5,779 nt of DNA, from assembly GCA_934481325.1 (NCBI GenBank), contig CAKSPL010000088.1, forward strand, positions 1-5,779. Direction: 5' to 3'. This DNA comes from an uncultured Eubacteriales bacterium (lineage in GTDB: Bacteria; Bacillota; Clostridia; Oscillospirales; CAG-272). Positions 1 to 5,156 of the stretch are shown piece by piece. The position numbers and the translations under genes were made by a program. The notes under the pieces were generated by a model. That model did not search any database. It saw nothing but the letters and a program-made list of their open reading frames with translations, and was not told the DNA's origin. Position 1 is the stretch's first letter. Every line of letters begins with the position of its first letter.

Positions 1-60
1 ATACTTATCTCTTGTTGTTCAATTTTCAATGACCGTAATCCGCCACGCTCTCGCGGCGAC
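1..60 (-). promoter_or_regulatory. rRNA operon leader with boxA-like antitermination motif
   Basis: Read on the minus strand, this is the transcribed leader downstream of promoter P2. Positions 34-16 read GGTCATTGAAAATTGAACA, close to the Firmicutes rrn leader boxA element (TTTGAAAACTnAACA type), which recruits Nus antitermination factors in known rRNA operons. A GC-rich hairpin precedes it (CGCCGC/GTGGCG arms, minus strand, about 58-41). The 16S gene itself would lie to the left of position 1 and is not visible. Assignment to an rRNA operon is inference from the tandem strong promoters plus boxA. Confidence 0.7.
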
Positions 61-66
61 TTTTCA

Positions 67-96
67 AGTATACCACAACAGTACACTGCTTGTCAA
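67..96 (-). promoter_or_regulatory. Downstream rRNA operon promoter (P2)
   Basis: On the minus strand, -35 TTGACA (96-91) and -10 TATACT (72-67) are separated by 18 bp. The base triplet before the -10 is TGG, which makes it an extended -10 (TGn) promoter. Transcription would start near position 60 and run leftwards into the boxA leader. A/T-rich DNA with A- and T-tracts lies directly upstream and could act as an UP element. Confidence 0.8.
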
Positions 97-102
97 GGGG
101 CT

Positions 103-130
103 TTTCAAAAAAACTTGTATTTTTTTGAAA
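103..130. repeat. Perfect A/T-rich inverted repeat between P1 and P2
   Basis: The arms TTTCAAAAAAA (103-113) and TTTTTTTGAAA (120-130) are exact reverse complements around a 6-nt centre, CTTGTA. It lies between the two rrn promoters, 6 bp upstream of the P2 -35 box. It could be an UP element, a DNA-bending or protein-binding site, or a weak hairpin in the P1 transcript. The sequence alone does not decide between these. Confidence 0.6.
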
Positions 131-169
131 GCACCTGTTGTTTGCCGCCGTTTTATCGACAGCTTTGTT

Positions 170-198
170 ATTTTATCATCTTTTCCCTCTGTTGTCAA
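170..198 (-). promoter_or_regulatory. Upstream rRNA operon promoter (P1)
   Basis: On the minus strand, -35 TTGACA (198-193) and -10 TAAAAT (175-170) have a 17-bp spacer. The stretch upstream towards 231 is rich in A/T tracts, as expected for a strong rrn promoter with UP-like sequence. It lies just beyond the terminator of the RNHCP gene, so that upstream unit is insulated from the rRNA operon. Confidence 0.78.
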
Positions 199-227
199 GA
201 GGATTTTCAAATATTTTCCGACTTTTT

Positions 228-261
228 TGAGAAAACACCGCGGGGCAAACGCCCCGCGGTG
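228..261 (-). terminator. Intrinsic terminator of the RNHCP-domain gene
   Basis: A perfect 11-bp GC-rich stem (CACCGCGGGGC at 236-246 with its reverse complement at 251-261) closes a 4-nt loop. It begins 7 nt past the minus-strand stop codon. On the minus strand the stem is followed by TTTTCTC, a moderate U-tract. It separates the gene from the rrn promoters downstream. Confidence 0.85.
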
Positions 262-268
262 CAATGTG

Positions 269-694
269 TTACTTCATGCTACCCGTGCCGCCCATTCTTG
301 CAGTCATCTCCTCCAGATATTCCAAAGGAAACGGCGGCGCGCAAAGCGGTTTCATCGCGATGCTCATCAGCTTGATCGGGTTATCGTCCGCCGCGATACG
401 GTTGGACGACAATGCGCCGCAACGGCGACAACGGTGAACAATTGCCCATTCCCCGCCCTTGCGCACCCAAACCGCGATCGGTTCCATAATGCCGCCGCAG
501 TCCGACGCCCGGTCACCCGGTTCTATATCCAAATGGAGACCGGAAAGGCAATTCGGGCAATGATTGCGATGGTCACTCCCTGCGCCGGCAGGTGTGACAA
601 GTCTGCCACAGACCTTGCAGGTAAATGCTTCATTGCACGGATGGGTTTTATAATAGCCTGCTTCAAATTGTTTTCTTTTGTTTTCACGGTTCAT
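269..694 (-). CDS. RNHCP domain-containing protein (small zinc-ribbon-like)
   Basis: The 141-residue product carries the signature of the RNHCP family, a small bacterial family of unknown function. The motif D-H-R-N-H-C-P-N-C is at residues 41-49, followed by GDR (60-62), an aspartate-cysteine-glycine turn (C66) and a CRRCG motif (89-93) leading into NRIAADDN (98-105). Paired cysteines at C26/C29, C46/C49 and C89/C92 suggest metal binding. No signal peptide or membrane segment is seen, so it is probably cytoplasmic. The start at 694 is chosen because AGGAGG lies 4 nt upstream; an in-frame ATG at 721 lacks such a site. The upstream leader can fold so as to hide this AGGAGG. No good promoter is visible in the 142-nt gap to yccF, so co-transcription with yccF is possible. 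The family call is firm; the biochemical role is unknown. Confidence 0.88.
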   Translation of the reverse strand: MNRENKRKQFEAGYYKTHPCNEAFTCKVCGRLVTPAGAGSDHRNHCPNCLSGLHLDIEPGDRASDCGGIMEPIAVWVRKGGEWAIVHRCRRCGALSSNRIAADDNPIKLMSIAMKPLCAPPFPLEYLEEMTARMGGTGSMK

Positions 695-697
695 ATT

Positions 698-770
698 TCC
701 TCCTGAAAATGCGTTTGTCATTTTCCGGGAGGAGCGGCGATTGTATATGATGTATTTGCCGACCTCCCGG
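698..770 (-). promoter_or_regulatory. Candidate translational switch: two mutually exclusive leader hairpins
   Basis: On the minus strand, hairpin A pairs CCGGGAGG (770-763) with CCTCCCGG (732-725) plus an inner CGGC/GCCG (761-758/738-735), around a 19-nt A/T-rich loop. Hairpin B pairs TCCTCC (733-728) with GGAGGA (703-698), which contains most of the ribosome binding site, plus GAAAATG/CATTTTC (725-719/711-705) around a 7-nt loop. Both need bases 728-732, so they cannot coexist. B would block initiation of the RNHCP gene and A would free it. The pairing is directly visible; regulatory function is inference. Confidence 0.5.
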
Positions 771-809
771 TCAGTACACAATCTCCGAAGCAAATCGATT
801 CAGTTTCAA
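771..809 (-). CDS. Possible 12-codon leader ORF (MKLNRFASEIVY)
   Basis: A TTG start at 809-807 is preceded by AGGAG (820-816) at 6-nt spacing and runs 12 codons to a TGA at 773-771. The stop directly abuts arm CCGGGAGG of leader hairpin A, so a ribosome near the end of this ORF would cover that arm. This geometry resembles leader-peptide control of downstream translation. It is very short, uses a non-ATG start and may be chance; the strength of the ribosome binding site and the placement are the only support. Confidence 0.25.
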   Translation of the reverse strand: MKLNRFASEIVY

Positions 810-836
810 ACAAATCTCCTATAAATAATGTAATTT

Positions 837-1202
837 TCAGCCGACAAAATCTCTGCCCAGCGGCAAAAGGATAAAACCGGCCATTTTGAAATATTGCTTT
901 CCGAAAGGAATCCCGATGATGGTAATGCACCAAAGGAGCCCGGTCAGGCAGAAGCCCAGCGCATACTCCCAGCCGCACAGAATTGCCCAAACCACATTCA
1001 GCACCGTTTTGAAACCGGACGGATTGACGGAGCGCACCGTTTTGCCGAAGGGCCAGAGCACAAAGCCCGCCATTTTGAACTGCTGCAAGCCGACGGGGAT
1101 GCCGATGATGGTGATGCAGGACACAATTCCGCCAAGGAACAGCCCGATTGACCAAAACACCCCACCGAAAATCAACCAAAGAATATTACCTAATGTTTTC
1201 AC
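837..1202 (-). CDS. yccF: YccF domain-containing inner-membrane protein
   Basis: The 121-residue product is very hydrophobic and contains two copies of the YccF domain: SCITIIGIPVGLQQFKMAGF at 28-47 and WCITIIGIPFGKQYFKMAGF at 91-110. Several membrane segments are visible, roughly residues 5-35, 67-90 and 92-114. YccF proteins are small membrane proteins of unknown function found widely in bacteria, and the length fits the family. The start is a GTG at 1202-1200 with AAGGAGG about 5 nt upstream. This fits the position of a perfect promoter at 1231-1259, which rules out the longer reading frame reaching back into the tRNA gene. No terminator follows, so transcription may continue into the RNHCP gene. 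The gene symbol follows the E. coli family name. Confidence 0.9.
   Translation of the reverse strand: MKTLGNILWLIFGGVFWSIGLFLGGIVSCITIIGIPVGLQQFKMAGFVLWPFGKTVRSVNPSGFKTVLNVVWAILCGWEYALGFCLTGLLWCITIIGIPFGKQYFKMAGFILLPLGRDFVG
846..1121 (-). repeat. Internal tandem duplication within yccF
   Basis: Residues 28-56 (DNA 1121-1035) and 91-119 (DNA 932-846) align without gaps at an offset of 63 residues, with identical CITIIGIP and FKMAGF cores. The two halves are also visibly similar at DNA level. This is the usual architecture of the family, an ancient duplication rather than a recent repeat. Confidence 0.8.
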
Positions 1203-1230
1203 AAAGACCTCCTTCAAACAGATTAAGAAT

Positions 1231-1259
1231 ATTATATCGCACGACATTCGGTTTGTCAA
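1231..1259 (-). promoter_or_regulatory. Perfect-consensus promoter of yccF
   Basis: On the minus strand, -35 TTGACA (1259-1254) and -10 TATAAT (1236-1231) have a 17-bp spacer. The predicted start near 1224 gives a leader of about 22 nt holding AAGGAGG before the GTG. It sits immediately after the tRNA terminator. Confidence 0.9.
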
Positions 1260-1271
1260 CACAAAAGCAAC

Positions 1272-1306
1272 AAAAAAAGCCCCGAGCGTGTTGCGCCGGG
1301 ACTTTT
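1272..1306 (-). terminator. Intrinsic terminator of the tRNA gene
   Basis: On the minus strand, AAAAGTCCCG (1306-1297) pairs with CGGGGCTTTT, with one G-U pair. An inner GCG/CGC extends the stem past a single bulged T, and seven T residues (1278-1272) follow. It begins about 8 nt after the mature tRNA 3' end. Confidence 0.9.
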
Positions 1307-1313
1307 CCGAAAT

Positions 1314-1390
1314 TGGTGGGCCATCAAGGGCTCGAACCTTGGACCAACCGGTTATGAGCCGGTGGCTCTGACCAACTGAGCTAATGGCCC
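1314..1390 (-). tRNA. tRNA with CAT anticodon (Ile2, C34 modified to lysidine, or elongator Met)
   Basis: The 77-nt cloverleaf is complete with an encoded CCA end (1316-1314). The acceptor stem is GGGCCAT/ATGGCCC, the D stem GCTC/GAGC, the anticodon stem ACCGG/CCGGT with loop CTCATAA, and the T arm CAAGG/CCTTG around TTCGAGC. The anticodon is CAT. The acceptor has an ordinary G1-C72 pair and the anticodon stem lacks the GGG/CCC run, so it is not an initiator. C4-G69 and C5-G68 are features reported for tRNA-Ile2 recognition by the lysidine synthetase TilS and are absent from E. coli elongator tRNA-Met. I therefore favour Ile2, reading AUA codons after C34 is modified, but cannot exclude Met. 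Confidence 0.93.
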
Positions 1391-1400
1391 GCAACTATGA

Positions 1401-1429
1401 ATTATACACATTTTACACCCCCGTGTCAA
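1401..1429 (-). promoter_or_regulatory. Perfect-consensus promoter of the tRNA gene
   Basis: On the minus strand, -35 TTGACA (1429-1424) and -10 TATAAT (1406-1401) have a 17-bp spacer. Predicted initiation near 1394 leaves only about four nucleotides of 5' leader before the mature tRNA. With the terminator just downstream, the tRNA is its own compact transcription unit. Confidence 0.9.
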
Positions 1430-1498
1430 GAGTGTTTGACCAAATCCTGTCGAAATGTTTTTTGTTTCGTCTGCCCTGTTCCGTGATTTTTCGCGTTT

Positions 1499-1978
1499 GT
1501 GCCGGATTATACTGAAATCAGCGCAATGCGAGAACAGCAATACATATCCGACCTGCAAAAAAAGAATGAGGAAGAAAAAAATAACACGCCCGCGCCGGAC
1601 ACGAACACCGGAGAAGAAAAAGCCGTTTTTCACTATCGGGCGGAAAACGGTTTTGCCTATATTACCGGCTACGAGGGAAACGCCACGATTGTCACACTCC
1701 CCGGCGTGCTGGACGGATATCCGGTGCGCGGCATTGGGGACCGCGCATTTGAAGGTGCGCAGTTTACGGCTCTCACGCTCCCGGAAGGATTGCAGACCAT
1801 CGGCTGGTTTGCCTTTTACGACTGCAAGCTACTGGCGGAAATCTCCATTCCCGCCGATGTTTCGCAAATCGGCTACGGCGCATTTGACGGGTGCGAACGC
1901 ATCCGTGTGGTATGCCCTGCCGGCTCCTATGCGGAGCAATATGCAAAAAGCTACGGGCTGAACGTGACAAACGGATAA
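1499..1978 (+). CDS. BspA-type leucine-rich-repeat protein, probably 5'-truncated or damaged
   Basis: The 159-residue frame has a charged linker (residues 18-41, rich in K, E, N, P and T). Three BspA/LRR_5-type repeats of about 23 residues follow: LPGVLDGYPVRGIGDRAF (67-84), LPEGLQTIGWFAFYDC (94-109) and IPADVSQIGYGAFDGC (117-132). The end is a typical cap, CPAGSYAEQYAKSYGL (139-154). Such repeats are common in exported surface proteins of gut Firmicutes and in protein-protein contacts. Here no signal peptide or membrane anchor is present. Neither possible start (GTG at 1499, ATG at 1526) has a ribosome binding site, and no in-frame start follows in the linker. Upstream of an in-frame TGA at 1484-1486 the same frame reads hydrophobic residues on both sides of the stop (VFCFVCPVP, stop, FFAFV), which could be a decayed membrane anchor. 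The domain call is secure; whether the gene is intact is doubtful. Confidence 0.75.
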   Translation: MPDYTEISAMREQQYISDLQKKNEEEKNNTPAPDTNTGEEKAVFHYRAENGFAYITGYEGNATIVTLPGVLDGYPVRGIGDRAFEGAQFTALTLPEGLQTIGWFAFYDCKLLAEISIPADVSQIGYGAFDGCERIRVVCPAGSYAEQYAKSYGLNVTNG

Positions 1979-1995
1979 CGGTTATCGTCTTTTTT
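1971..1995 (+). terminator. Possible weak terminator after the LRR gene
   Basis: GATAA (1974-1978) and TTATC (1982-1986) form a short stem around CGG, followed by a run of T from 1990. The stop codon lies inside the stem. The stem is short and A/T-rich, so termination would be inefficient. Confidence 0.35.
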
Positions 1996-2005
1996 CGGGT
2001 AGGAC

Positions 2006-2034
2006 TGTACAAACCGAAAAAAATGTGTTATACT
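2006..2034 (+). promoter_or_regulatory. Promoter of the degenerate M23-domain gene
   Basis: -35 TGTACA (2006-2011, 4 of 6 consensus) and -10 TATACT (2029-2034) have a 17-bp spacer containing an A-tract. Predicted start near 2041 leaves a leader of about 39 nt that includes AAAGGAG, 6 nt before the ATG at 2080. Confidence 0.6.
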
Positions 2035-2079
2035 GAATGCTGAATCCATTATCTACGCTTTGGCAGAAAGGAGTCAGCT

Positions 2080-3744
2080 ATGAAGACGGTCACCCCGAGA
2101 ATACCGCAAAAAAAATCCGCTTCCCCAAAAGAAGCACCCCCGCAAAGAAAAAATGCGCGGCCACTGTTTTTCCGCGCTTTGATTGCTACCGCATTCGTGC
2201 TTGTTTTGTTGATTCCTTCCTATATTGCCATATCGGATTATCTGATCAACAAAAACAACCCCGCAAACAGCAAGGACACGCATTACACAGCCGCCCGAAT
2301 GGAAGGCCCCTCCGGGAAAACCCAGGTGTTTACACCCGATGCGGACGGCACCGGCGGGCTGTTTGATATTCTCAACCCGCTGATTGAAAGCGGAGAGCGC
2401 GTTTCGGCGATTCCGCCGGACTTTGTAAAATCCTACTCCCTGACACTGACCTCGGACTCCGGAACGGAAAACTACCTTTTCTATTGCGATGTAAGTGTAT
2501 GCGACCTCTATTTTGAGGACACCAGCGGCAACTGCTACCGCGCGGGTGCCAAGGACGCCGCGCTTTTCCTGAACAGCACCTATGCATACGAGCTTTATCC
2601 GCAATCCGCCCCGCCGGTGCTGACCACCGCCGCAACCGATGAAATCATCCCGTCGGAAATCACCTGGCATTACCGCTCACAAAACAGCGAATACACCGAC
2701 CGCATTGATTTGGAAGCCACCGACGAGGTCAGGGTTTACCCGATTGCCAATGACATTGGCTTCACTTTTTCTCTGCAACCGAGTACATATACCATCCGCG
2801 TGGTACAGAACGGGAAAACGCACACGTACCAGAATCAAGGCAGTTTTTCCCTGCCTCAGCTGAATGAACACGATGTGCTGGACGTGGAAATTACCGCCAC
2901 CTATGAGCGCAGTGTGATCTCTCCCTATTACGGAGAAATCGTCTACCGTTTTCAGATGAACGTGGTGGAAGCGGCAAAATTCACCGTCATCAACCGCAAT
3001 TTCACGGCGGGCGGCTATTTCCTGCTTTCCTGCCAAAATGTAAAAAACGCGGAAAAGCTGGTTGTGAATCTGTCGCCTTTTACCGGTGAACCTGTGATTT
3101 TCAGGCGGGACGACGTGGTTTTTGCGGCGATTCCCGCAGGTGAGAGCGGCGAGAAAGAATTGTCCGTCAGCTACGGCACCATCGGAGAAGTTTTTCGCCT
3201 GGCGGTTCGGTCTGCAAGGACAAAAAGCTATACCGAAAAATCGGCAGACATCAGAGGAGATCTTGCCGCGCTTACAGCAGGACTTCCGGCACTGATTGCC
3301 GAAAAAACAACCGAAAGCGATAACACCATCACTCCCGTGGAGCGGTTTGCCGACTACACCGCGCTCGGTGCTAAGCGCGTGTACGGATACGGAGACAGCC
3401 TCTCGATAGATGACGCAGAACCAATCGCTCTCCCCTTTGAGCTTTACAGCGGCATCCGCATCGTGACTGCCACCGCGTGCGGCACCGTGCGGGATGCGGG
3501 CGAGCACCCGTTGCTTGGGAAATATGTGATTGTTGACAACGGATGCGGGCTTTATACCTGGTACTGCGGACTTTCCGAAATTCGGGTGGAAACCGGAAGC
3601 ATCCTTGCCTTGGGTGACACGCTGGGGCTTGCAGGAAAAAGCGGCTTTGGTCCTGCAGACACCAACTGCGTAATGGTGATTACCACGCTCGGCGGAACCG
3701 CAATCTCCCCCGAATCTCTGCGAAAATTCCCCTATATGTACTGA
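2080..3744 (+). CDS. Membrane-anchored protein with degenerate M23/LytM-like C-terminal domain
   Basis: The 554-residue product has a basic, proline-rich cytoplasmic N-terminus (1-28), one transmembrane segment (about 29-51, with LIATAFVLVLLIPSYIA) and a large extracellular part. Residues 60-430 look like beta-rich domains with no family I recognise. Residues 449-545 follow the M23/LytM fold pattern: TACGTV (465-470), GKYVIVDNGCGLYTWYCGLS (481-500, matching the family's G-Y-V-hydrophobic-DHGNGLYTLYAHLS pattern), V-E-T-G-S (502-506) and GKSGFG (519-524). The zinc ligands are gone. The YAH histidine is glycine (G497), HLHFE is replaced by TNCVM (528-532), and no HxxxD precedes. M23 enzymes cut peptidoglycan cross-links; inactive members such as EnvC instead regulate amidases, and sporulation protein SpoIIQ is a membrane-anchored relative. 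A non-catalytic cell-wall or binding role is inferred. The start has AAAGGAG 6 nt upstream. Confidence 0.72.
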   Translation: MKTVTPRIPQKKSASPKEAPPQRKNARPLFFRALIATAFVLVLLIPSYIAISDYLINKNNPANSKDTHYTAARMEGPSGKTQVFTPDADGTGGLFDILNPLIESGERVSAIPPDFVKSYSLTLTSDSGTENYLFYCDVSVCDLYFEDTSGNCYRAGAKDAALFLNSTYAYELYPQSAPPVLTTAATDEIIPSEITWHYRSQNSEYTDRIDLEATDEVRVYPIANDIGFTFSLQPSTYTIRVVQNGKTHTYQNQGSFSLPQLNEHDVLDVEITATYERSVISPYYGEIVYRFQMNVVEAAKFTVINRNFTAGGYFLLSCQNVKNAEKLVVNLSPFTGEPVIFRRDDVVFAAIPAGESGEKELSVSYGTIGEVFRLAVRSARTKSYTEKSADIRGDLAALTAGLPALIAEKTTESDNTITPVERFADYTALGAKRVYGYGDSLSIDDAEPIALPFELYSGIRIVTATACGTVRDAGEHPLLGKYVIVDNGCGLYTWYCGLSEIRVETGSILALGDTLGLAGKSGFGPADTNCVMVITTLGGTAISPESLRKFPYMY

Positions 3745-3751
3745 GATAAAT

Positions 3752-3792
3752 AAAAAAAGCGGCGTTCCGCACAGCGAAACGCCGCTTTTTTT
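3752..3792. terminator. Bidirectional terminator between convergent genes
   Basis: A perfect 15-bp stem (AAAAAAAGCGGCGTT at 3752-3766 with its reverse complement at 3778-3792) closes an 11-nt loop. The A7 and T7 tails provide a U-tract in either direction. It starts 7 nt after the plus-strand stop (3742-3744) and overlaps the minus-strand stop codon of the dehydrogenase gene, so it serves both. Confidence 0.95.
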
Positions 3793-5002
3793 ATTTACAG
3801 CTTTGGTCGGTTACCGCACGAAGAACCCGAAGAAAGGATTCCTTCCCCCAAATGACCGGCACGGGATACATCGGATTTGCCTCCTTCATCGCGTGGCGGG
3901 CAAGTGTTTCGTAGTCAGACGGGGCAAGCTCCCGGAAAACGACAGGCAGACCCACCCGATCACGCAATTGCTGCACCGCGCCGAGAAACGCGGCGGCACT
4001 CTCCTTTTCCGTTGATTTTTCCACGCCGATCACGGCGGCAAGCTCAGCCAGTTTTTTCTCCGCACCGGCACCGAATTCCTCAAACACCGCCGGCAGGAGA
4101 ATGGCATTTGCCATCCCGTGCGGCACGCCGTACAACCCGCCGATTGCGTGCGCCAGCGCGTGTACGTAACCCACAAAGTTGTTGGTAAAAGCAATTCCCG
4201 CCTGCATAGAAGCGTGCAGCATTTTCTCCCGTGCCTCGGCATCCTGCCCGTTCTCTACCGCCTGCGGCAGATACCGGAAAATCGTGCCGACCGCCTCGCG
4301 CGCAAGCCGCCGGACATATTTTGAAGCAAAGTGATTGGTATACGCCTCCACCGCGTGCGTGAGCGCATCCATCCCCGTGGCGGCGGTCAGCTCCGGCGGG
4401 AGGGTAAGCGTGAGTGACGCATCCAGCACCGCAATGCGCGGAATCAGATGCAAGTCGCTGATCGGATATTTATCGTGCGCACCGTTTTTGATTTCGGTAA
4501 TCACGGCGGCGGCAGTGACCTCCGAGCCGGTTCCTGCCGTGGTGGGAACCGCAATCAAAAGGGGCAGTTTTCTCCCCACCCGCATTGCCCCCCGCATCTG
4601 CGGCACGGTACGGCGCGGGCGGGCAACCCGCGCGCCAATCATTTTGGCGCAATCCAGCACGGAACCGCCGCCAACCGCAACAATCGCTTCACAGCCGTTT
4701 TTCAGATAACAGGCACGCCCCGCTTCCACACTGCCGACGTCCGGGTCGTTCGGCACATCGGTAAACACCGAAAAAGTGACCCCCGCTTTTTCGGCAATTT
4801 CCTGCATTTTGCATAACATCCCCCGCCGTATGGTGCCGGGTGTAGTCACCAAAAGAGCTTTTTTCACACCGGATTCGGTCAGCATTTCCGGGATGCGGTT
4901 GACCGCCCCCTGCCCTTCTTCTATCCGCGGTGTTTGATGCTCCGTCAGACGCAGTACACGGCTAAGGGCAAATTGGCGGATGCGCCAAAGCATTTTTTTC
5001 AT
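3791..5002 (-). CDS. Iron-containing alcohol dehydrogenase family protein
   Basis: The 403-residue product matches the Fe-ADH family (group III NAD(P)-dependent alcohol dehydrogenases, soluble). The nucleotide-binding part has AVGGGSVLD (109-117) and PTTAGTGSEVT (153-163). The metal site is complete and correctly spaced: D212 and H216 in GMDALTHAVEAY, then H281 and H295 in HALAHAIGGLYGVPHG. Length fits the family (about 380-410). Members interconvert alcohols and aldehydes (butanol, lactaldehyde and propanediol types), and the actual substrate cannot be read from sequence. The start at 5002 is chosen because AGGTG lies 4 nt upstream and a perfect promoter at 5028-5056 places transcription start near 5021. 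The ATG at 5029-5027 lies inside the -10 box. It is transcribed alone, ends at a strong shared terminator, and is divergent from the GH123-like gene. Confidence 0.93.
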   Translation of the reverse strand: MKKMLWRIRQFALSRVLRLTEHQTPRIEEGQGAVNRIPEMLTESGVKKALLVTTPGTIRRGMLCKMQEIAEKAGVTFSVFTDVPNDPDVGSVEAGRACYLKNGCEAIVAVGGGSVLDCAKMIGARVARPRRTVPQMRGAMRVGRKLPLLIAVPTTAGTGSEVTAAAVITEIKNGAHDKYPISDLHLIPRIAVLDASLTLTLPPELTAATGMDALTHAVEAYTNHFASKYVRRLAREAVGTIFRYLPQAVENGQDAEAREKMLHASMQAGIAFTNNFVGYVHALAHAIGGLYGVPHGMANAILLPAVFEEFGAGAEKKLAELAAVIGVEKSTEKESAAAFLGAVQQLRDRVGLPVVFRELAPSDYETLARHAMKEANPMYPVPVIWGKESFLRVLRAVTDQSCK

Positions 5003-5027
5003 ACGACACCTGCTTTCCGTTTTTTTC

Positions 5028-5056
5028 ATTATACCGCGCATCTCTTTTCCTGTCAA
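5028..5056 (-). promoter_or_regulatory. Perfect-consensus promoter of the Fe-ADH gene
   Basis: On the minus strand, -35 TTGACA (5056-5051) and -10 TATAAT (5033-5028) have a 17-bp spacer. The resulting leader is about 19 nt and holds the AGGTG ribosome binding site. The direct repeats at 5061-5100 start 4 bp upstream of this -35. Confidence 0.9.
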
Positions 5057-5060
5057 CGAA

Positions 5061-5100
5061 AAAATGTCCGATTTTCCATACAATATGTCCGAATTTTCAT
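5061..5100. repeat. Phased direct repeat (ATGTCCGA..TTTTC) in the divergent promoter region
   Basis: ATGTCCGATTTTCCAT begins at 5064 and ATGTCCGAATTTTCAT begins at 5085, a period of 21 bp, about two helical turns. They fill the 43-bp gap between the two divergent -35 boxes. The position suggests a shared operator for a regulator of both genes. The repeat is visible; binding is inference. Confidence 0.6.
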
Positions 5101-5128
5101 TTACAGTCCAAAATACGGCGTGTATAAT
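5100..5128 (+). promoter_or_regulatory. Promoter of the GH123-like gene
   Basis: -35 TTTACA (5100-5105) and -10 TATAAT (5123-5128) have a 17-bp spacer. Predicted start near 5135 gives a leader of about 22 nt containing GAGGTG shortly before the ATG. The -35 abuts the second direct-repeat unit. Confidence 0.85.
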
Positions 5129-5156
5129 AAATTTGAATCTTTTTACGAGGTGACAT

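Noticed and set aside
725..770. Hairpin A as an intrinsic terminator for yccF
   Set aside because: The loop is long and the sequence after the stem (AAAATGACA) has no U-tract, so it does not look like a terminator.
695..793. Longer RNHCP protein starting at TTG 793 or ATG 721
   Set aside because: Neither start has a ribosome binding site, whereas ATG 694 has AGGAGG at 4 nt; the extension is non-conserved-looking leader sequence.
1314..1333. tRNA 3' end as a mobile-element attachment site
   Set aside because: No second copy of the tRNA 3' sequence occurs in the window and no integrase gene is present.
1203..1394. YccF frame extended upstream to 1394
   Set aside because: It runs through the tRNA gene, its terminator and the yccF promoter; GTG 1202 has a strong ribosome binding site.
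1455..1961. 168-codon plus-strand frame overlapping the LRR gene
   Set aside because: Its residues are shadow-like (rich in R, S, P and T) and lack domain sense, while the other frame encodes clear LRR repeats.
2677..3507. 276-codon minus-strand frame antisense to the M23-like gene
   Set aside because: No ribosome binding site or promoter and no recognisable domain; it is explained by the codon bias of the real gene on the plus strand.
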